NCBI RefSeq assembly: GCF_003014695.1
Contig: NZ_PYAS01000014.1
Location: 62,001 to 126,000 of the forward strand
DNA: 64,000 nt
Direction: 5' to 3'
Source of the DNA: Dyadobacter jiangsuensis
GTDB taxonomy: Bacteria > Bacteroidota > Bacteroidia > Cytophagales > Spirosomataceae
Part shown: piece after piece, positions 26,097-34,546 of the stretch
Layout: the number at the start of each line of letters is the position of its first letter
How positions within the stretch are numbered: the first letter of the stretch is position 1
Position numbers and translations under genes: made by a program
Notes under the pieces: model-generated
What the model saw: the letters and a program-made list of their open reading frames with translations, nothing else
What the model was told of the DNA's origin: nothing
Database searches by the model: none

Positions 26097-26780
26097 TCAC
26101 ACGTATTGCCTGTCCCCAACCAGATTGATGTCTTTCACTTCAAGGATATTCTTTTCGTAACCGTATTTCGTGACATTGATCATCGCCTTAGCCACCTGCG
26201 TGAGCGTAGAAACCCCGTTTGGGAAAATCGCCTTTATGATGGGGTACATCCAGCCGATATACTTATACAGACTCAACAGGTTTTTCTGACCTTCGGTTGC
26301 CTTCATGAAGCCCGGGCGAAACGCAAAAACCTGATCGAAAGGAAGTTTGCGCAAATCATTCTCGGTTTTGCCTTTCACCCTTGCCCACATCAGGCTGCCT
26401 TTTTCGGTACTATCGGTGCTGGCCCCCGAAACGTAACAAAACGTCATATCAGGATTCAAACGGCTAAGTACCTCAGCCACATGCATCGTCAGGTCGTAGG
26501 TAATACGCCGGTATTCAGGCTCCTTCATCCCTACCGAAGAGGTTCCCAGGCAGAAATAGCAGGCATTATAGCCCTTCAACTGACTCTCGATCGGCAAAAT
26601 ATCATAGAAGTCCTTGTGAACAATTTCTTTGAGCTTTGGATGGCTCATCTCCAGAGGCCGCCGGTTGATGATGAGTACTGATTCGACGTCCGGGTTTTCC
26701 AGACATTCCAGCAGTACTCCCTCACCTACCATACCGGTCGTTCCGGTAACGATTGCTCTTATTTTTCCTTCAACGGCCAT
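26097..26780 (-). CDS. NAD(P)-binding Rossmann-fold oxidoreductase (HTATIP2/NmrA-like)
   Basis: An atypical short-chain dehydrogenase-like protein of 227 residues. The dinucleotide motif is VTGTTGMVGEG (residues 11-21), followed by an INRRP turn that suggests NADP preference. The core continues through YFCLGTSSVGM and FCYVSGASTDST, then an SMWARVKGKTE-like helix holding the usual lysine. Related to epimerase/quinone-reductase-like proteins. Substrate unknown. Transcribed with, or close to, the SDR and AraC genes upstream on the same strand. Confidence 0.8.
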   Translation of the reverse strand: MAVEGKIRAIVTGTTGMVGEGVLLECLENPDVESVLIINRRPLEMSHPKLKEIVHKDFYDILPIESQLKGYNACYFCLGTSSVGMKEPEYRRITYDLTMHVAEVLSRLNPDMTFCYVSGASTDSTEKGSLMWARVKGKTENDLRKLPFDQVFAFRPGFMKATEGQKNLLSLYKYIGWMYPIIKAIFPNGVSTLTQVAKAMINVTKYGYEKNILEVKDINLVGDRQYV

Positions 26781-26838
26781 AGTTTGTTTTGATTTGAAAT
26801 GGTCTTACTGCCGCAAGATAAGGATATTTTAAAGTCAA

Positions 26839-27684
26839 CTAAGCGTCGAAATTCGTTGAAACCGACACAGATTTCCAATTTTCCAGCTCGCTCGAAAATG
26901 CATTGATCTTTGCATTGGCCAAACCGAACGCATCCTCGCCCAGTATCAAATGCAATGGCGGATTCGCTTCCTCCGCAATGCGGATCATCGCGTCGGCGGC
27001 TTTGGCTGGATCACCGGGCTGCTGGCCGTTGATCTGCTCCTGGTGCAGTGCCTCCGAGTCACGTACTTTCTGATAAGCCGTAATGCTGCTTTTTGGGGTT
27101 ACGAATGATCCGGCGGTGAGGAAATCGGTGCGGAAGTATCCCGGTTCAACGATGGTCACCTTCACACCGAAATCCGCCACTTCGGCTGCCAGTGATTCTG
27201 ATAAACCGTTAACGGCAAATTTGGTAGCACAATAGATTCCAAAGCCCGGAAATGCGCCCGTAATACCGGCGATCGACGAAATATTGAGAATATGCCCCGA
27301 TCCCTGGGCACGCAAGTGCGGCATTACGGCACGGATCACATTCAATGTACCAAAGACATTCACGTCGAAATTACCCCGCGATTCGGCATCCGACAGCTCT
27401 TCCAGGCTTCCGGCCAGCCCATAGCCCGCATTGTTCACGACCACGTCTATACGACCGAATGCCGCCAACGTATCGGCGATCGCCTTGCCTACGCTCTGCT
27501 CGTCCGTCAACGAAACGCTGAGCGGTAAAAACTGGGCTTCTGTACTCCCTACTGCGGTTTTCAGTTCATCGATGGAGCGTGATGTCGCGGCTACGGCGAA
27601 GCCATTTGCCAATAATTTTTGCACAAGTGCCAGTCCCAGGCCTTTGGAGGCACCGGTAACAAACCATACTTTTCTGTTTTCCAT
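26839..27684 (-). CDS. SDR-family oxidoreductase
   Basis: Classical short-chain dehydrogenase of 281 residues. It has the cofactor motif TGASKGLGLAL (residues 10-20), the NNAGYG strand, the catalytic Ser in ISSIAGITG, and the Tyr-x3-Lys in YCATKFAVNG. An extra C-terminal segment follows as in the DHRS/PhbB-like group. Homologous genes often sit under an adjacent AraC regulator, as here, where one starts 88 bases upstream on the same strand. Substrate not predictable. Confidence 0.88.
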   Translation of the reverse strand: MENRKVWFVTGASKGLGLALVQKLLANGFAVAATSRSIDELKTAVGSTEAQFLPLSVSLTDEQSVGKAIADTLAAFGRIDVVVNNAGYGLAGSLEELSDAESRGNFDVNVFGTLNVIRAVMPHLRAQGSGHILNISSIAGITGAFPGFGIYCATKFAVNGLSESLAAEVADFGVKVTIVEPGYFRTDFLTAGSFVTPKSSITAYQKVRDSEALHQEQINGQQPGDPAKAADAMIRIAEEANPPLHLILGEDAFGLANAKINAFSSELENWKSVSVSTNFDA

Positions 27685-27771
27685 TGTTCTTTGTTGATTG
27701 TTTTAATAGGACAAAGGTAGAATGGCGGCCACGCCCGGGTATTGCGCGGTTCAAACAGATACTTGCGAAAT

Positions 27772-28674
27772 TCAAACAATCCGAAACGCGGAAGGGGTAT
27801 AACTGGTCTGCTTTTTGAAAAAATTGTTGAAATGGGAAGGCTCTTCGAAGCCCAGACAATAGCTGATCTCGGAAATGTTCCAATTGGTGTGCCGTAACAG
27901 CGCTTTCGCTTCCGAAGCAAGGCGCTCGGCAATGTGCGTGGTCGTCGTTTTACCCGTAGTTTCGCGAATGGCGCGGTTCAAATGGTTGACATGCACAGAG
28001 AGATGCTGTGCAAAATCGTTGGCGGAACGCAGGGCGAACCGTTGCGACGGTGCCTCAATCGGGAACTGGCGTTCGAGCAACTCGGTAAATACGGCGGTAA
28101 TGCGGGAGTTTGCATTGGGGTGTTGGTACAATGCCTCGCTGGGCTGCATTTTTAGGGCATAATGCGCCAGTTCGGTCACATAATTTCTCAACAAGTCGTA
28201 TTTAAAAGGATAATCGGAGGCGATTTCTTCCAGCATTTTCTCGAAAATCTGGCTTACGTGGGCATCCTGAACGTCGTTGAGAATATAGGACGGCTTGCCG
28301 CCCACCGCAAACATAGGCAGATCCGCTACATTGCCGCGCAGTTTCTCAGAGAAAAACCCTTCTTTGAAAATACAAAAATACCCCGTCACCGTGTCGCAAG
28401 CCGCTTCCCAGGTATAGGGTACCGTCGGATTGAAGAACATGAGCGCGGTTCCGTCGAGTTCGAGGCTTTTGTCGGCGTAGTGATAAAGGTTTTTGCCTCG
28501 TATCAGCGCGATCTTGTAAAAGTCCCTTCGACTGTACCGCGCGGGAACCGGGTTCGCAGCCAGGTTTTCGCCCATCGGAAACACATTGAAATGCCCGATA
28601 TCCTGCTGCAAATTTCCCGGCAGCCAGTTAAACTTGTATTGATAGAATTCTTCGAGTGACTCCGTTTTTTCCAT
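27772..28674 (-). CDS. AraC-family transcriptional regulator
   Basis: A 300-residue activator with an N-terminal cupin-like ligand domain (about 25-165; LELDGTALMFFNPTVPYTWE) and a C-terminal double helix-turn-helix (about 195-300; FAQHLSVHVNHLNRAIRET and ISYCLGFEEPSHFNNFFKKQ). It lies upstream of and co-directional with the SDR gene, which it probably controls. The effector is unknown. Confidence 0.88.
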   Translation of the reverse strand: MEKTESLEEFYQYKFNWLPGNLQQDIGHFNVFPMGENLAANPVPARYSRRDFYKIALIRGKNLYHYADKSLELDGTALMFFNPTVPYTWEAACDTVTGYFCIFKEGFFSEKLRGNVADLPMFAVGGKPSYILNDVQDAHVSQIFEKMLEEIASDYPFKYDLLRNYVTELAHYALKMQPSEALYQHPNANSRITAVFTELLERQFPIEAPSQRFALRSANDFAQHLSVHVNHLNRAIRETTGKTTTTHIAERLASEAKALLRHTNWNISEISYCLGFEEPSHFNNFFKKQTSYTPSAFRIV

Positions 28675-28723
28675 AAAACAAAGTTACGAAAATCAAATAG
28701 AAAAGACTATAAACCATAGACCA

Positions 28724-28750
28724 TGGTCGGCCGTCGGCGGTCGGTGGTCC
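28724..28750. repeat. GC-rich GGCCGACGG repeat copy
   Basis: GGTCGGCCGTCGGCGGTCGG followed by TGGTCC matches, in reverse complement, the repeat that begins at 7757 (GACCACCGACGGCCGACGGC). It lies in the divergent region between the AraC gene and the following methyltransferase gene, not after a stop codon. Confidence 0.6.
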
Positions 28751-28883
28751 ATTTCACGCCATCGATTAATTCCCGCATTCCAGGTTTGTAAAACAGTACT
28801 TTTCCCTAATTTAGATTTTTGAACAAAACCTTTTACCTGAAACCATTCACACACCACACTCCAATCCATACACATTTTCTTCA

Positions 28884-29858
28884 ATGAAATCTTTCAGTCC
28901 ATTGCTTACCGAGCATCTTGAAAACGGCACACTAGTTTGTCCTTTATGTTTGTCCCCCTTAAAAATCGTTGACGAAAGCATTTACTGCACCAACACCGCG
29001 TGCTCGCATTCGGTCACCGAAATACCCCTGATTCAGAAGAAGATACCCATACTCGTCAATTTCGACGAAACCATCCTGAGTAAAGATGCTTTACTAGCAA
29101 CCGGCGGGGAAAGTCTCATCCCCCGCAGCGGCAACAAATACGACACCATCAAAAGGATTTTCTGGGGAAGCGACGGAAAAACGAAGCGAAACCTGGCGCG
29201 TTTCCTTGAAGTCATTCCGAAACAGCCTGGCAAAAAGCCTACTGTACTGATCATTGGCGGAGGGGCCGTAGGGAACGGCGCAGCGGGTATGTACGATGCC
29301 AAAGACATCAACATCCTGTCGTTCGATATTTACGCTTCTGCCAACACCGATTTTATTGCCGACGGCCATTCCCTGCCCATTGCCGATAACAGTATCGACG
29401 GCATCTGGATCCAGGCAGTACTCGAACACGTGATGTACCCGCAACGTGTGGTCGCGGAGATCCACCGCGTGCTCAAACCGGGCGGCATCGTCTACGCGGA
29501 AACGCCTTTCCAACAGCATGTACACGAAGGCCCATACGATTTCACCCGCTTTACCGAGAGCGGTCATCGTTTGCTTTTCAAAGATTTCAAATTAGTAGAT
29601 TCCGGCTTCCTGACCGGTATCGGCACCGTACTGCTCTGGAATGTGCGGTACGCGGCCTGGGGACTCACCCGCAGCAAAAAAGCGGCTATTGTGATCGCCA
29701 TGGCGTTTGGTTGGATCAGGTTCTTCGACCACCTCGTACCCGATTCATTTAATGTAGATACCGCGAGCGGTGTGTATTTCCTGGGACGGAAGGATTTGGA
29801 CCACAAGTTCAGCGACAAGGATATTGTTACTCATTATAAGGGATTTCAGCGGAAGTGA
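28884..29858 (+). CDS. SAM-dependent methyltransferase with N-terminal zinc ribbon
   Basis: A 324-residue class I methyltransferase. Four cysteines near the N-terminus (LVCPLCLSPLK and CTNTACSH) form a Trm112-like zinc ribbon. The SAM-binding core has VLIIGGGAVGNG (motif I), ILSFDIYASANTDF, ADGHSLPIADNSIDGIWIQA (motifs II-IV) and HRVLKPGGIVYAETPF. The profile fits Methyltransf_11 enzymes that act on lipids, quinones or sugars. The acceptor is not known. A related layout occurs in the gene at 58496. Confidence 0.85.
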   Translation: MKSFSPLLTEHLENGTLVCPLCLSPLKIVDESIYCTNTACSHSVTEIPLIQKKIPILVNFDETILSKDALLATGGESLIPRSGNKYDTIKRIFWGSDGKTKRNLARFLEVIPKQPGKKPTVLIIGGGAVGNGAAGMYDAKDINILSFDIYASANTDFIADGHSLPIADNSIDGIWIQAVLEHVMYPQRVVAEIHRVLKPGGIVYAETPFQQHVHEGPYDFTRFTESGHRLLFKDFKLVDSGFLTGIGTVLLWNVRYAAWGLTRSKKAAIVIAMAFGWIRFFDHLVPDSFNVDTASGVYFLGRKDLDHKFSDKDIVTHYKGFQRK

Positions 29859-29862
29859 TTTT

Positions 29863-29900
29863 GACGGCCGACGGCTGATTCGAATCAGCCGTCGGCCGTC
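29863..29900. repeat. Perfect 38-bp palindrome of the GGCCGACGG family, likely bidirectional terminator
   Basis: The two 19-base arms (GACGGCCGACGGCTGATTC and its exact complement) are contiguous with no loop. The element occupies all but a few bases of the 44-base gap between two convergent genes, four bases from one stop and two from the other. It can terminate both transcripts, although it lacks T-runs. Related repeats are at 7757 and 28724. Confidence 0.75.
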
Positions 29901-29902
29901 GG

Positions 29903-30175
29903 CTAATTTGTAGCATCGATCAACTTGCGTGCCTCGGCAAGCTCCTCCTCCTTGAGCGTGATGAGTTCTTTCATCAGCTCCTTTATCTCGGCTATTACTT
30001 CCCAGGCTTCTTTTTTGACTTCGTCCCAAAATGGCTCCATTTCGGCTCTATCTTCGTCCGAGACTGAGTTATACCACTCGAAAAATGTTGATTTGATTTC
30101 CGGAATTTCAGAGGTATCAGCCGTCCTGATTTGCGCCATGTATGCATCAACGCGATTCCTAAGTTCTATTCTCAT
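29903..30175 (-). CDS. Small charged helical protein of unknown function
   Basis: A 90-residue acidic protein, predicted almost wholly helical. The C-terminal half is a coiled-coil-like heptad (VIAEIKELMKELITLKEEEL). There is no signal peptide and no recognised domain. It follows a 58-residue gene after six bases, so the pair is probably cotranscribed. The two small, oppositely charged products recall toxin-antitoxin or regulator pairs, but nothing in the sequence proves this. Confidence 0.6.
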   Translation of the reverse strand: MRIELRNRVDAYMAQIRTADTSEIPEIKSTFFEWYNSVSDEDRAEMEPFWDEVKKEAWEVIAEIKELMKELITLKEEELAEARKLIDATN

Positions 30176-30181
30176 GTGCTT

Positions 30182-30358
30182 TTAACGAAAATGCTCCAAT
30201 ATTTTCAACATCTCTCTCAGCCTCACCGCTTCTGCGCGGACTTCTTCGAATTTGGCGTCACTTATTTCCGTCGACGAGGACGACATCAGGTTTTCAAGAA
30301 AATCTAGTCGACTTCTGAGTCTTTCAGCCAATTCGACCTGTCGGCTTTTTTTCCTCAT
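30182..30358 (-). CDS. 58-residue basic helical protein
   Basis: Short open frame starting MRKKSRQVELAERLRSRLDF and ending LKILEHFR. It is rich in Arg, Leu and Glu and predicted as two helices. It starts 99 bases upstream of any other gene and ends six bases before the 90-residue protein gene, a spacing that argues for a real two-gene unit. No family recognised. Confidence 0.55.
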   Translation of the reverse strand: MRKKSRQVELAERLRSRLDFLENLMSSSSTEISDAKFEEVRAEAVRLREMLKILEHFR

Positions 30359-30457
30359 ATTTTATAGTGTGTAAAACTTAAAGTTAGGCTTTTGGGATGG
30401 AAAGGTCAACTGAAAAACAGTAACTTCCACCACCAATGATCCTGCGGTCACTAAACC

Positions 30458-31114
30458 TTACTTCCACGTCCTGTTCCTATCCGTTAGATAAGCCAGCCCC
30501 AGCACAATCACCTGCAAAACCATAAATGAGCCGAGCAATGCAGGAATAGAATCCTCGGGCGGCGGGCCGAACATATTGAAGAGCTCCGCGATAACGAAGA
30601 AGGCGATCAGGGAGACAAGGCCCCATTTTCCTTTTCCGTTGCTTGCCCGGGTATTTTTCATGTAAACCCACACCCCGGCGATGAAAATCACGGATTCCGT
30701 TAAAACCGTCAGCGGCAACGAGTTCCACATACCCAATCCGAATTTCTCAGTACCAAAAGGCGTCAACGGAAGGTCTGGGACGTGGACGATCAGGTCTAGA
30801 AACCAGTGGCTCAGTACTGCCAGACCTACGACGATTGCACTGCGTGTATCTTTTTGGAACAACCAGTAAATACCCCCGCAGACAAGCCCCCACACAATCC
30901 CCATGACAAGGCTGTGCGTGTAAGGATAATGTACAAACTCAAATGGCGTAACTTCCGTAAAACCCGGACGAATCTTCACCTGCTCGACGTCCAGCATAAG
31001 CAGAAACGGCCAGAGAATATCGACAAACTCAACTGCCACGAAAAGCGTCAGGAGCGAAACTTTGGGAGCAACTTTTTTCGCTCCGAATGCTAAACCATAA
31101 TGACCTAAAAACAT
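30458..31114 (-). CDS. Polytopic membrane protein, YdjM-like putative metal-dependent hydrolase
   Basis: A 218-residue inner-membrane protein with about six hydrophobic segments. Conserved polar residues within membrane segments (GHYGLAFG at the N-terminus, FVHYPYTHS, and LSHWFLDLIVHVPD) match the histidine pattern of membrane-bound metal-dependent hydrolases of the YdjM/DUF457 type. Biochemical function is not established for the group. It lies 75 bases downstream of the Crp-like regulator gene on the same strand. Confidence 0.7.
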   Translation of the reverse strand: MFLGHYGLAFGAKKVAPKVSLLTLFVAVEFVDILWPFLLMLDVEQVKIRPGFTEVTPFEFVHYPYTHSLVMGIVWGLVCGGIYWLFQKDTRSAIVVGLAVLSHWFLDLIVHVPDLPLTPFGTEKFGLGMWNSLPLTVLTESVIFIAGVWVYMKNTRASNGKGKWGLVSLIAFFVIAELFNMFGPPPEDSIPALLGSFMVLQVIVLGLAYLTDRNRTWK

Positions 31115-31189
31115 AATACAAGTGGTTGATAAATGACCCTACAAAGGTATTTGGGCCATTTCCGAACGCACTTGACCTAGATCAAGAAA

Positions 31190-31759
31190 TCAGTTGAGCT
31201 GCTTCCGGCGAATGCGGCTGATGGTTTCGGGCGTCATGCCGAGCATCGAGGCAATGTATTGCAATGGTACCTGCGTGAAAATATCACGGTGACTTTCAAA
31301 AAGGAGGTTGTAGCGCTGCTCGGCGGTCATGGACAGGAAAGAAAACACCCGGTCTTCGAGGGTGGTGAAGCAATGCGCGATGAAAAGCTTCTCCGTGACG
31401 GGCCATTTGGGCACATAATCGCCCAGACGATCATAATCCTGTTTTTCGATGGTGTACACGGCCGTATCGGTCAGCGCCTGGATGTTCCAGCGGGCAGGGT
31501 TGGCAAACACCAGGCTCGACAAGTCCGTCACAAAGTAGCCCTGCGTGCAGATCCACTGCGTGACCTCCCTGTCCTCCAAATCCACATAAACCCGCAGCAG
31601 GCCCGATTTGATAAAGCTTAGCTTATTGCAAAGTTTCCCAGTTTTGAGGTAGTAGTCGCCTTTTTTCAGTATTTCGGGTTTGAAAAAAGACGAAACTTTC
31701 ACCAGCTCGGTCTGGTCGAAATCGAAGTAGGTTTGCAGGTAGTGTTCAAGATCCGTCAT
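31190..31759 (-). CDS. Crp/Fnr-family transcriptional regulator
   Basis: A 189-residue regulator of the small Bacteroidota type. The cyclic-nucleotide-like sensor domain (about 20-120; FFKPEILKKGDYYLKTGK) lacks the GELALL...RSAT cassette, so cAMP binding is unlikely. The C-terminal helix-turn-helix is VPLQYIASMLGMTPETISRI. Targets are unknown. It faces away from the permease gene at 31994, so a shared divergent regulatory region of 234 bases lies between. Confidence 0.88.
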   Translation of the reverse strand: MTDLEHYLQTYFDFDQTELVKVSSFFKPEILKKGDYYLKTGKLCNKLSFIKSGLLRVYVDLEDREVTQWICTQGYFVTDLSSLVFANPARWNIQALTDTAVYTIEKQDYDRLGDYVPKWPVTEKLFIAHCFTTLEDRVFSFLSMTAEQRYNLLFESHRDIFTQVPLQYIASMLGMTPETISRIRRKQLN

Positions 31760-31993
31760 AATGCGCTGAAATCGGTCGTAAATGTAGCAAAGAACGGCCT
31801 CCGAGCACGGTCGTTATCGTACAAAAGTGTCCGAATGCGAACGGGTGATTTCCCTAAGGCAAATCCAATGCGCTGTAAAACAATAAATTATAATTTTGGC
31901 ATATATTTTATACAATGTACTATGCAATACAATGTACCGTCTATTAGCCATGAAAATTGAATTTTTGAAAAACTCCCAGTCAGCCCCATTCCT

Positions 31994-34429
31994 ATGTTAA
32001 AAAACTATTTCAAGATCGCCTGGCGAAATCTGGTCCGTAACCGGGTTTTCTCTGCCATCAATATCGTCGGGCTGGCTATCGGTCTCGCATCCTGTATGCT
32101 GATCAGCCTGTATGTGATCGATGAGCTGAGCTTCGATCGCTTCCATGAAAAAGCCGGCCGCATTGTGCGGACCACTTTCAAGGGAACAATGCAGGGCGGG
32201 ATCATCAACGAATCGCACGTCATGCCTCCCACCGCCGCCGCACTGAAGGCCGATTACCCCGAGGTACAGGAATCCACGAGGCTCCGGCAAGGCGGCAAGC
32301 CTTTGGTGTTGCTCAACAACCAGCTTTACAGCGATGAAAAACTGGCCTTCGTCGATTCCAACTTCTTCTCGGTGTTTACATTGCCTTTCGTTGCCGGTAA
32401 TCCCCAAAACGCGCTGCTGGAACCGAACACCATTGTGTTGTCCGAAACAGCAGCGCGGAAATACTTCGGAAAAACCGATGTGCTTGGCAAAATCATCACT
32501 TTCAAAGACTGGAACAAAACCTTGCGCGTGACCGGGGTAATGAAGGACATTCCCTCCAATTCGCATTTCCGCTTCGATTTGCTGGGCTCCATGGCGTCTG
32601 TGGACGAGGCAAAAGCCAATTCCTGGATGACTTCCGAGTTTTTCACCTACCTGGTTTTGCCGGAAGGCTACGATTACAAGAAGCTGGAAGCAAAACTCCC
32701 TGCCACTGTCGATAAGTACATAAGCCCCCAGCTCAAACAATCGATGGGTGTAACAACGGCTGAATTCCGCAAGCAGGGTAACAACCTCGAACTCCGCCTG
32801 CAACCGCTGACGGAAATCCATTTGCATTCGGACTTCCAATATGACCTCGATGTAAACGGCGACGTTACCTACGTCTACATCTTCGGCGCGGTGGCCGTAA
32901 TGATGCTCCTCATTGCCTGCATCAATTTCATGAACCTTTCTACCGCGGGCTCTTCCAAGCGTGCACGAGAGGTGGGCGTACGCAAGGTAATGGGTTCCGA
33001 AAAAAGTGAACTGGTGGGCCAGTTTCTCACTGAGTCCATTTTACTCACATCGCTTGCATTGGTACTGGCAGTCCTGCTGAGCATCGTAGCATTACCTGTT
33101 TTCAATGAAATGTCCGGTAAAAACCTGACGCTGAAATGGGATGCCGTCCCGGGCCTGATTCCCGCTCTGATCGGTTTTGGCCTTTTTGTGGGGATCTTCG
33201 CCGGCAGCTACCCTGCGTTTTTCCTGTCGTCGTTCAAACCTATTACCGTGCTGAAAGGCGGCTCCTCCGTCATCAAGCTCTCTTCTTCGGGCAAAAGTTT
33301 CAATCTGCGCAGTGGGCTGGTTGTATTTCAATTCTTTATGTCGATCATTCTCATCGTAGGCACGACGGTCGTTTTTCAGCAATTGCAATTTATCCGCAAT
33401 AAAAAGCTGGGTTATAACAAAGACCAGGTGATCGTGATCCCGACCTGGTCGCTAGGCAAAAATATGGAGGCATTCCGCGAGGGACTCATGCACGATTCGC
33501 GCATTGAAAACGTCAGCCTGTCGGGCTATGTGCCTGCCGGACCTTCCGACAACAACAATTTCACGGTTAACCCTGATGGAAACACCGACCGGATGGTGAA
33601 AACACTCCGCTACGAGGTGGACTATAATTACCTGGCCACTCTGGGTATGGAAATGGCCCGCGGACGTAATTTCTCGAAGGATTACGGTACGGATTCAACC
33701 GCCATTATCATCAATGAAACGACCGTCAAAACCTTCGGCTGGACGCCGGAGAATGCGATGGACCGGACCATTACCCGCAGCGACAACCAGGGAAACAAGG
33801 CAACCTACCACGTCATTGGCATTGTGAAAGACTTCCATTTCCGTTCCATGCACGAAAAGATAGGCCCGCTCGTGATGACGTTGAACAACGGCTGGGGCTG
33901 GATGATGGTCAAAACCCGCAGCGCGGAGGTTTCGGGGCTATTGACCTCAATGAAAAAGAGCTGGGACAGTTTCCATTCCGATATGCCATTCAGCTACACC
34001 TTCCTCGACGAACGTTTCAACGAAACATATAAAGCCGAGCAGAAAACCGGCCAGATACTGGGCACATTTGCCGGGCTGACGATCTTCGTGGCATGCCTGG
34101 GCCTGTTCGGTCTGGCTACGTTCACCGCCGAGCAGCGTACCAAGGAAATAGGTGTACGAAAAGTATTGGGCGCATCGGTGGCAGGTATTATCGCGTTACT
34201 TTCAAAAGATTTCCTTAAACTGGTGATTGTCGCATTGCTCATCGCCACGCCCGCAGCCTGGTGGCTGACGGACCGCTGGTTGCAGGCTTTCGCCTATAAA
34301 ATCGATGTTGCCTGGTGGATGTTTGCACTGGCAGGCGTACTATCGGTGCTGGTTGCATTGTGCACGATTTCCTACCAGTCTATCAAGGCGGCATTGATGA
34401 ACCCCGTTGAGTCGCTTCGTTCGGAGTAG
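31994..34429 (+). CDS. ABC transporter permease of the MacB/FtsX type
   Basis: An 811-residue inner-membrane protein with two FtsX-type four-helix modules and two MacB periplasmic core domains. The first starts FKIAWRNLVRNRVFSAINIV. FtsX modules occur at about 295-420 and 690-805 (GLFGLATFTAEQRTKEIGVR, KVLGAS). It belongs to the mechanotransmission permeases that work with a MacB/LolD-type ATPase, but no ATPase gene is adjacent. Such orphan double-FtsX proteins are numerous in Bacteroidota. Probably involved in peptide or lipoprotein handling or in bacteriocin defence. Confidence 0.9.
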   Translation: MLKNYFKIAWRNLVRNRVFSAINIVGLAIGLASCMLISLYVIDELSFDRFHEKAGRIVRTTFKGTMQGGIINESHVMPPTAAALKADYPEVQESTRLRQGGKPLVLLNNQLYSDEKLAFVDSNFFSVFTLPFVAGNPQNALLEPNTIVLSETAARKYFGKTDVLGKIITFKDWNKTLRVTGVMKDIPSNSHFRFDLLGSMASVDEAKANSWMTSEFFTYLVLPEGYDYKKLEAKLPATVDKYISPQLKQSMGVTTAEFRKQGNNLELRLQPLTEIHLHSDFQYDLDVNGDVTYVYIFGAVAVMMLLIACINFMNLSTAGSSKRAREVGVRKVMGSEKSELVGQFLTESILLTSLALVLAVLLSIVALPVFNEMSGKNLTLKWDAVPGLIPALIGFGLFVGIFAGSYPAFFLSSFKPITVLKGGSSVIKLSSSGKSFNLRSGLVVFQFFMSIILIVGTTVVFQQLQFIRNKKLGYNKDQVIVIPTWSLGKNMEAFREGLMHDSRIENVSLSGYVPAGPSDNNNFTVNPDGNTDRMVKTLRYEVDYNYLATLGMEMARGRNFSKDYGTDSTAIIINETTVKTFGWTPENAMDRTITRSDNQGNKATYHVIGIVKDFHFRSMHEKIGPLVMTLNNGWGWMMVKTRSAEVSGLLTSMKKSWDSFHSDMPFSYTFLDERFNETYKAEQKTGQILGTFAGLTIFVACLGLFGLATFTAEQRTKEIGVRKVLGASVAGIIALLSKDFLKLVIVALLIATPAAWWLTDRWLQAFAYKIDVAWWMFALAGVLSVLVALCTISYQSIKAALMNPVESLRSE

Positions 34430-34478
34430 CCGGTGGATCGATTTAAACCATTTGAATAGCAAATAGTTATTACATTCG

Positions 34479-34517
34479 AACCCGGGTCGTGTGCAGGTTT
34501 GCATCCGGCCCGGGTTT
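34479..34517 (+). terminator. Terminator after the permease gene
   Basis: AACCCGGG and CCCGGGTT pair across a 22-base interior that can form a second small hairpin. A short T-run follows (GTTTACTGTTTT). Confidence 0.6.
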
Positions 34518-34546
34518 ACTGTTTTAATCCAAATCGTTGAGTGCCC

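Noticed and set aside
31891..31898. TAATTTTG upstream of the permease gene as promoter
   Set aside because: Fits the -7 consensus, but no -33 TTTG at 19-21 bases and 95 bases from the start; too weak.
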